From assembly GCF_009695545.1 (NCBI RefSeq), contig NZ_VUNS01000030.1, positions 1 to 59,641 of the forward strand: a stretch of DNA of 59,641 nt, given 5' to 3'. The position numbers were made by a program, and so were the translations under genes. This DNA is from Victivallis lenta (GTDB taxonomy: Bacteria; Verrucomicrobiota; Lentisphaeria; Victivallales; Victivallaceae). The stretch's first letter is position 1; every line of letters starts with the position of its first letter. Positions 55,081 to 59,641 of this stretch are shown here, piece by piece. The notes beneath the pieces are model-generated. The model worked only from the letters and a program-made list of their open reading frames with translations, was not told the DNA's origin and ran no database searches.

Positions 55081-56286
55081 TTATCCCTCCTGTATGGCGG
55101 CATTCAGCTCTTCGAGAGCGGCCGCGATTTTGCCGATTCCTTCATCGGCTTCGGCGCGGGTCAGGTTCAGCGGCGGCAGCAGCCGCAGCACGGTTTCTCC
55201 GGCGGTCAGAACGACCAGATTCCGCTTGAGGCAGAGTCCGGCCAGCGTCGCCGCCTCGCGGTCGAGGACGACGCCGATCATGAGGCCCATGCCGCGGACG
55301 CCCTTGACGAACGGATATTTCTTCCCGAGCTCCCCGAGCTGCCGCCGCAGGTATTCGCCCTGTTCCCGGCAGTTTTCAAGCACGCCTTCATTGTCGAACG
55401 CCTCCTGCACCGCGAGCGCGGCGGCGGAGACGAGCGCCGTTCCGCCGAAGGTGCTCGCATGGGTTCCCGGCGTCAGCGTATCGGCGTATTTGCGTTTCGT
55501 GATGAAGCCTCCCATCGGCAGGCCGTTCGCAATCGCCTTGGCCATCGAGAACGCATCGGGTTCGACGCCGAAGCTCTGCCAGGCGAAACGAGTGCCGATC
55601 CGGCCCATGCCGCACTGCACTTCGTCGAAGAGCAGCAGGATGCCCTTTTCGTCGCAGAGTGCGCGGACCTGCTTCAGATATTCCAGATCGGCCGGCAGGA
55701 TGCCGCCTTCGCCCTGCACCGGCTCGAGAACGACGGCGCAGGTTTTATCATTAACCGCATTTTTCAGCGCTTCGATATCGTTGAACGGCACCTGCCGGAA
55801 ACCCGGCATATCCGGTTCGAAGCCCTTGCGGTATTTCGCGCGTCCGGTGGCGGCCAGTGTGGCAAGGGTCCGCCCGTGGAACGAATTGTCCATCGAGATG
55901 ATCTCGTTGCGCCCGGAGGCGTTGCCGATTTTGCGGGCGAGCTTGAACATCCCCTCGTTGGCTTCGGCGCCGGAGTTGGCGAAGAACACCACGCCGTCGA
56001 AGCAGTTTTCGATCAGCTTTTCGGCGAGGCGCGGCATGACTTCGTTCATATAGAGATTCGAAACATGCACGAGCGTCGCGGCCTGTTTCCGGACCGCGGC
56101 GGTCACGCCCGGGTGGCAGTGCCCGAGGTTGCAGACGGAGATTCCGGTGGCGAAGTCGAGATATTCGCGGCCGTCGGCGTCCCAAAGGCGCGCGCCTTCA
56201 CCTCGCACGAAGAGAATCTTCGGCGCATAGGTGGGCATCACGTACTTCCGGTACCGTTCGACGGTGGCCTCATAAAGGTTTTCCAT
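55081..56286 (-). CDS. argD: Acetylornithine aminotransferase
   Basis: A 401-residue class III PLP aminotransferase. ATG 56286 follows TAAGGAGTCGATAATC. FANSGAEANEGMFKLARKIG is the phosphate-binding region, LLLFDEVQCGMGRIG holds the PLP ring Asp, and SMAKAIANGLPMGGF the PLP Lys. It converts N-acetylglutamate semialdehyde to N-acetylornithine. First gene of the argDF operon. Confidence 0.95.
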   Translation of the reverse strand: MENLYEATVERYRKYVMPTYAPKILFVRGEGARLWDADGREYLDFATGISVCNLGHCHPGVTAAVRKQAATLVHVSNLYMNEVMPRLAEKLIENCFDGVVFFANSGAEANEGMFKLARKIGNASGRNEIISMDNSFHGRTLATLAATGRAKYRKGFEPDMPGFRQVPFNDIEALKNAVNDKTCAVVLEPVQGEGGILPADLEYLKQVRALCDEKGILLLFDEVQCGMGRIGTRFAWQSFGVEPDAFSMAKAIANGLPMGGFITKRKYADTLTPGTHASTFGGTALVSAAALAVQEAFDNEGVLENCREQGEYLRRQLGELGKKYPFVKGVRGMGLMIGVVLDREAATLAGLCLKRNLVVLTAGETVLRLLPPLNLTRAEADEGIGKIAAALEELNAAIQEG

Positions 56287-56313
56287 GATTATCGACTCCT
56301 TAGTTTTGGAAAA

Positions 56314-56337
56314 CACTCACCTGAGTTTATGTGAGTG
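56314..56337 (-). promoter_or_regulatory. Operator-like dyad upstream of argD
   Basis: CACTCAC at 56314-56320 and GTGAGTG at 56331-56337. A promoter-like TTGCAT-N16-TATAGT on the minus strand (about 56344-56373) lies just upstream, so the dyad would be in the transcribed leader, a suitable place for a repressor. Confidence 0.5.
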
Positions 56338-56454
56338 AAAATCGTTACTATAACACGATTTCATGAAAATGCAAGTCGATTCCGGAAATAAAAACGACGG
56401 AGAGAGAATGTCGTCGCCGGGAGGCGGAAATTCCGGAAAAAACGGTCCGGACGA

Positions 56455-56482
56455 TTGCAGTTTGCGGTTTTATCGTTATACT
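56455..56482 (+). promoter_or_regulatory. Sigma-70-type promoter
   Basis: TTGCAG at 56455-56460, 16-bp spacer, TATACT at 56477-56482, ahead of the GH5-like gene. Confidence 0.6.
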
Positions 56483-56530
56483 TACTGAGGAACGCATGCG
56501 GAAGCGCAGAATCGAAAGGAAGGAACAGCC

Positions 56531-57913
56531 ATGGACAGTCGGATGAATCAGTTCGTCAGGATCAGCCGGAAGAACAGCCGCTATTTCGAGTATGAGGACG
56601 GCACGCCGTTCGTCCCGGTCGGCATGAATCTCTGCTTCGAGCGGTTCAGCGGCGATGATGCGGAGATTCTCGCAATCTACCGCCGCTGGTTCCGGCGCTT
56701 TTCGGAGAACGGCGGGAATTTCGCGCGGATCTGGCTCGGCGTTCCGTTCCTGAACCTCGAACCGGAGAAACCCGGCGTGTTTTCGGAGCGGAAGCTCGAA
56801 AATCTGCGGGCGCTGGTCGCGCTCGGGCGGGAGTACGGCATCCGGCTCAAATTCACGCTCGACCATTTCCGCGACCTGCGGCCGGTCCGCCAGGCCGAGA
56901 TGTTCCCCGGGGCGGCCTGCTTCCAGAACCGGGTCTACCGGCGGGAAAACGGCGGTTTCGCCGACACGGTGGAGGAGTTCTTCAACGGGGAGGCGGCGCG
57001 GGCCAATTTCGTCCGCAAACTCGAGCTCCTGAGCCGGAACTTCGCGGATGAGCCCGCCGTCATGGCCTGGGAGCTCTGGAATGAAGTGAACTGCGTCGGC
57101 CCGGTGTCGCTCTGGAAGCCGTGGACCGAAATCATGCTCGGTGAACTGCACCGGCTGTTTCCGAAACAGTTTGCGCTGCAGAGTCTCGGCAGCTTCAGCG
57201 ATTTTTATGCATATGATCTGTACGACGAGCTTGCGTCGCTCGAGGGCAACGATTTCCTGCAGGCGCACCGCTATCTCGACCCCGGCGCCGAGATCGACGT
57301 CTGCCGGGGGCCGATGGATCTGCTCTGCCGCTCGGCCGTCGCGGAACTTTGCCGCCGCTGTCCGGAGCGGCCCGCGATTCTGGCCGAAACCGGGGCGGTC
57401 GAGTGGTGCCACTGCCGGGCTTCGCATCTGTATGAGCTGGACCGGGAGGGGACGCTGCTGCACGACGCGCTGTTTGCCCCTTTCTTCGCCGGAAGCGCCG
57501 GCTGCGGCCAGTTCTGGCACTGGGACCATATCTATGTCGACCGGCACGATCTCTGGCATCACTTCGGATGGTTCGCGCGCGCAATCGCCGGAATCGATCC
57601 CGCGGCGGAAGATTACCGGCCCGAGCTGCGGGAGAACCGGCGGCTCCGGTTCCATATCCTGCGGGGAAACAGTCACGATCTGGTCTGGCTCCGCGACAAG
57701 GCGGACTGGGCGGACGAACTCGACCGCGGCATCGCGCCGGAACGGTTCGCGGAGCTCCGGGTACCGGTCGAACAGTTGACTGCGGCACCGGTTTCGCGGG
57801 TCGAATTTAATTCGCCGTGGGAGGACGGTGCGGAACAGGCGGCCGTCCCGGAAAACGGCGTGATCACCTTCCCCCCCTTCCGGCGCTCCCTCGTCGCCAG
57901 GCTCTGTTTCTGA
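56531..57913 (+). CDS. GH5-like glycoside hydrolase (cellulase/mannanase fold)
   Basis: A 460-residue TIM-barrel protein. FVPVGMNLCFERFSGDDAEI is the usual barrel start, NFARIWLGVPFLNLEP strand 2, VMAWELWNEVNCVGP carries the acid/base Glu of NE, and RPAILAETGAVEWCH the nucleophile Glu. No signal peptide, so it is likely cytoplasmic. The C-terminal 100 residues are a beta domain. It may cut beta-mannosides or similar glycans. ATG 56531 follows GAAAGGAAGGAACAGCC. Confidence 0.75.
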   Translation: MDSRMNQFVRISRKNSRYFEYEDGTPFVPVGMNLCFERFSGDDAEILAIYRRWFRRFSENGGNFARIWLGVPFLNLEPEKPGVFSERKLENLRALVALGREYGIRLKFTLDHFRDLRPVRQAEMFPGAACFQNRVYRRENGGFADTVEEFFNGEAARANFVRKLELLSRNFADEPAVMAWELWNEVNCVGPVSLWKPWTEIMLGELHRLFPKQFALQSLGSFSDFYAYDLYDELASLEGNDFLQAHRYLDPGAEIDVCRGPMDLLCRSAVAELCRRCPERPAILAETGAVEWCHCRASHLYELDREGTLLHDALFAPFFAGSAGCGQFWHWDHIYVDRHDLWHHFGWFARAIAGIDPAAEDYRPELRENRRLRFHILRGNSHDLVWLRDKADWADELDRGIAPERFAELRVPVEQLTAAPVSRVEFNSPWEDGAEQAAVPENGVITFPPFRRSLVARLCF

Positions 57914-58215
57914 ATCGGTAAAGTCATATGCGGCGCGCGGTCAGGCCGATGCATCGGATTGGCCGGGCGCCGCGTTTATTTGCCTGGGATGGCGTATTTT
58001 ATATATTTATATCATAATATAAAATAGATTTTGCTGCGTTTTTTACAGCGTGTGATCATATTTCCTTTGCTTTTTTATCGAAACGGTATTGACATTTGGG
58101 GGAAAATGCGTCATAATCATATTAAAGAATACAAAATGTGCGCCGCCGGCCGGACTCTCTCTCTCTCTGAGCAGGAGTTGCGGCGGCGGAGGAATACGGC
58201 GGAAACGGGAAGAGG
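57914..58215 (+). promoter_or_regulatory. A/T-rich promoter region of the GntR/LacI-type gene
   Basis: 302 bp without a gene. Strong promoter: TTGACA at 58089-58094, 17-bp spacer, CATAAT at 58112-58117. The stretch 57995-58030 is a run of A/T (ATTTATATCATAATATAAAAT). A CT repeat (CTCTCTCTCTCT) lies at 58156-58167. Confidence 0.7.
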
Positions 58216-59352
58216 ATGAATCACAAGCTTGCCTTCAAACGTGCGGGGAATGCGGATTCGCCGCTGTACATGCAGGTAGCCGATACGCTGCGTTCGCTGA
58301 TCGACAACCGCATGCTGCGCCCCGGCGAGAAAATTCCGCCGACGCGGGAGCTGCGCGACACGTTCGAGGTCAGCACGATCACCGTCGAAGCCGGAATCCG
58401 GAAGCTGGTCGAGGAGAATTACCTGATCCGCCGCCCGCGGCGCGGAACCTTCATCAACCCCGCGCTCGGCCGGAGCGGGCCGCGGACCGGCGAAAAGCTG
58501 ACCATCCGCATCATTTTCGGCGAGATCGACCTGAATGATCTCTACTGGTACATTGTCCTGAACGCGATCGAGAGCTCTCCGCTGCTCGAACGGGCCGACA
58601 AACTGTTCACCACGCTGCGGGCCGCCTCCCTGACCCCGGAACGCATTGCGGAGCTGACCGACGGATGCGCCGGACTGATCCTCTGCGGCTACTCTTCGGT
58701 CCGCTTCACGGAAGAGCTGATCCGGCGGGGAATCCCGTTTTCGATGATCGGCGGCTTCAGCAGCGCCGAGGAGCCCGACGGACCGGAGATCGATGCGGTC
58801 GTGCACGACGATGTGCATCGCGCCTATCTGTCGACCCGCCATCTGCTCGATCTCGGCCACCGCGACATCTGCTGCGTCGCCGGGCCGCGCGGCAGCCGCC
58901 TGTGCCGCGATATCGAAGCCGGATTCCGCTCCGCCATGCGCGAATTCGACCTGCCGGAGCGCGAGTTCGACTTTGCGACCGTCGACGGCCATACGATCGG
59001 CGAGGGGCGCGAGACCGGCCTGCGGTTGCTGACCCGCATGGCCCGGCCGAGCGCGGTCTACGCCTGCGACGACCGGCTGGCGGTCGGTATTGCCAAGGCG
59101 GCGTTCCACCTCGGCTTCAGGATTCCGGACGACCTGTCGATCATCGGCGGCGGCAATCAGGAGATCGGCCGGGTCGTGACGCCGGAAATCACTTCGACTC
59201 CGAGCTATCCCGAGCGTTCGGCCGCCATCGCCATCGGGAAGCTGCTCGGACAGATCCGCGATCCGGAGCACCGCAAGTCCTGCACGGTGCTTCAGATCGA
59301 CGAGCTTGTCATCGGCGGATCGACCCGAATCCGCCGCCCGCGCGGAGAGTGA
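58216..59352 (+). CDS. GntR-HTH / LacI-sensor hybrid transcription regulator
   Basis: A 378-residue protein. The N-terminal GntR winged helix is visible as SPLYMQVADTLRSLIDNRML and GEKIPPTRELRDTFEVSTIT. The rest is a LacI-type periplasmic-binding-fold sensor (GLILCGYSSVRFTEEL; STRHLLDLGHRDICCVAGPR; SAVYACDDRLAVGIAKAAFH). This AraR-like arrangement is very common in Victivallis-type genomes and binds a sugar. It may control the GH5-like gene upstream. ATG 58216 follows GGAAGAGG. Confidence 0.85.
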   Translation: MNHKLAFKRAGNADSPLYMQVADTLRSLIDNRMLRPGEKIPPTRELRDTFEVSTITVEAGIRKLVEENYLIRRPRRGTFINPALGRSGPRTGEKLTIRIIFGEIDLNDLYWYIVLNAIESSPLLERADKLFTTLRAASLTPERIAELTDGCAGLILCGYSSVRFTEELIRRGIPFSMIGGFSSAEEPDGPEIDAVVHDDVHRAYLSTRHLLDLGHRDICCVAGPRGSRLCRDIEAGFRSAMREFDLPEREFDFATVDGHTIGEGRETGLRLLTRMARPSAVYACDDRLAVGIAKAAFHLGFRIPDDLSIIGGGNQEIGRVVTPEITSTPSYPERSAAIAIGKLLGQIRDPEHRKSCTVLQIDELVIGGSTRIRRPRGE

Positions 59353-59413
59353 TGTCTGTTCCGCCTGTCGAATTGGGAATATCGGAAAATCGCAAATCAA
59401 GGAGTGAAGCACC

Positions 59414-59488
59414 ATGAGAAAAGAGAGCCGTTTTACCCTGATCGAGCTTCTGGTGAATATGTCACAATATAACCGTAATTCCGCATAA
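59414..59488 (+). pseudogene. Type IV prepilin-like protein, truncated after 24 codons
   Basis: ATG 59414 follows AAGGAGTGAAGCACC. MRKESRFTLIELLV is the class III signal with the prepilin cleavage region, but the next residues (NMSQYNRNSA) do not continue the hydrophobic helix (normally VIAIIAILA...). The sequence after FTLIELLV is replaced, so the gene was broken by an insertion at about 59455. Confidence 0.7.
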
Positions 59489-59641
59489 TAACGGGTATGT
59501 GAAGCTTCCGTGTACGGTCTGTCATGATGTAACTCCTTTTGGTTAAATGAATTTATTCGGCCTCTGGCGGCAAAATTGTTCTGTTTGCTCTTCCTGGTCT
59601 CGTCCGTCTTCATTGTCGTGGGATTCGCGGGGGAAATACAT
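59489..59641 (+). other. Window tail, possible start of a membrane protein
   Basis: From about 59547 to the edge one frame reads FIRPLAAKLFCLLFLVSS and VFIVVGFAG, a clear membrane helix, with no ATG in frame inside the window. It may be the beginning of a membrane protein gene or of an IS reading frame that cut the prepilin gene. Confidence 0.3.

Overview
Host. The chromosomal genes suggest a Lentisphaerota (Victivallis-like) gut bacterium. They are GC-rich and include glycoside hydrolases of GH106, GH31 and GH5-like type, a GntR-HTH/LacI-sensor hybrid regulator, a prepilin start with the FTLIELLV motif, paired PilT-like ATPases, and many promoters of the form TTGNNN-N16/17-TATATT. This placement comes from gene content only; there is no rRNA in the window.

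Layout. 1-7250 is an accessory region of small genes on the plus strand: two lipoproteins, an amidoligase, two gamma-glutamylcyclotransferase-fold proteins, a DUF3846-like protein and several unknowns. Several genes are preceded by copies of the same leader of up to about 400 bp. 7295-30340 is a layered island. It starts with a truncated HipA-like gene, followed by a DNA cytosine methyltransferase gene split by a 16.85-kb mobilizable element (7929-24782). Behind the split gene come a DrmD-like SNF2 helicase and the N-terminal half of a DrmMI-like (PglX-type) methylase, which reads in frame into the C-terminal half of an HlyB-type ABC exporter. HlyD and RecO follow. At 33.5-35 kb there is a truncated ScdA-like gene next to an IS integrase remnant. 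From 35 kb onward the window is ordinary chromosome: a GH106-like hydrolase, obg/rpmA, an MsbA-like exporter, HPr, two membrane glycosyltransferase-like proteins around gdhA, a GH31, yjbQ, two PilT-like ATPases with signal peptidase I, mntP, argF-argD, a GH5-like hydrolase, a sugar-type regulator and a broken prepilin.

The mobile element. It is bounded by 21-bp imperfect inverted repeats (18 of 21 identical) and a 2-bp TT. Removing it restores a 364-codon cytosine methyltransferase. It carries tet(W), a Cfr/RlmN-like radical SAM methylase, a class I methyltransferase, replication genes (RepA, DnaC), mobilization genes (MobA/L, MobC, probable oriT) and an IS4-family insertion. A second serine-recombinase element, with sigma-like, HTH and TnpW genes, a large recombinase and the Cfr-like gene, lies between the two remnants of the outer element's own recombinase. 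The gene set is typical of Firmicutes gut elements, so recent transfer between phyla is likely.

How it fits together. The helicase and two methylases look like the start of a DISARM-type defence locus that has lost drmA, drmB and drmC. It is now decayed: one methylase is split by the resistance element, and the other is cut before its catalytic part and fused to an exporter. In the chromosome, gdhA has a near-consensus sigma-54 promoter preceded by three TGACA-N4-TGTNA sites, which suggests nitrogen-responsive control.
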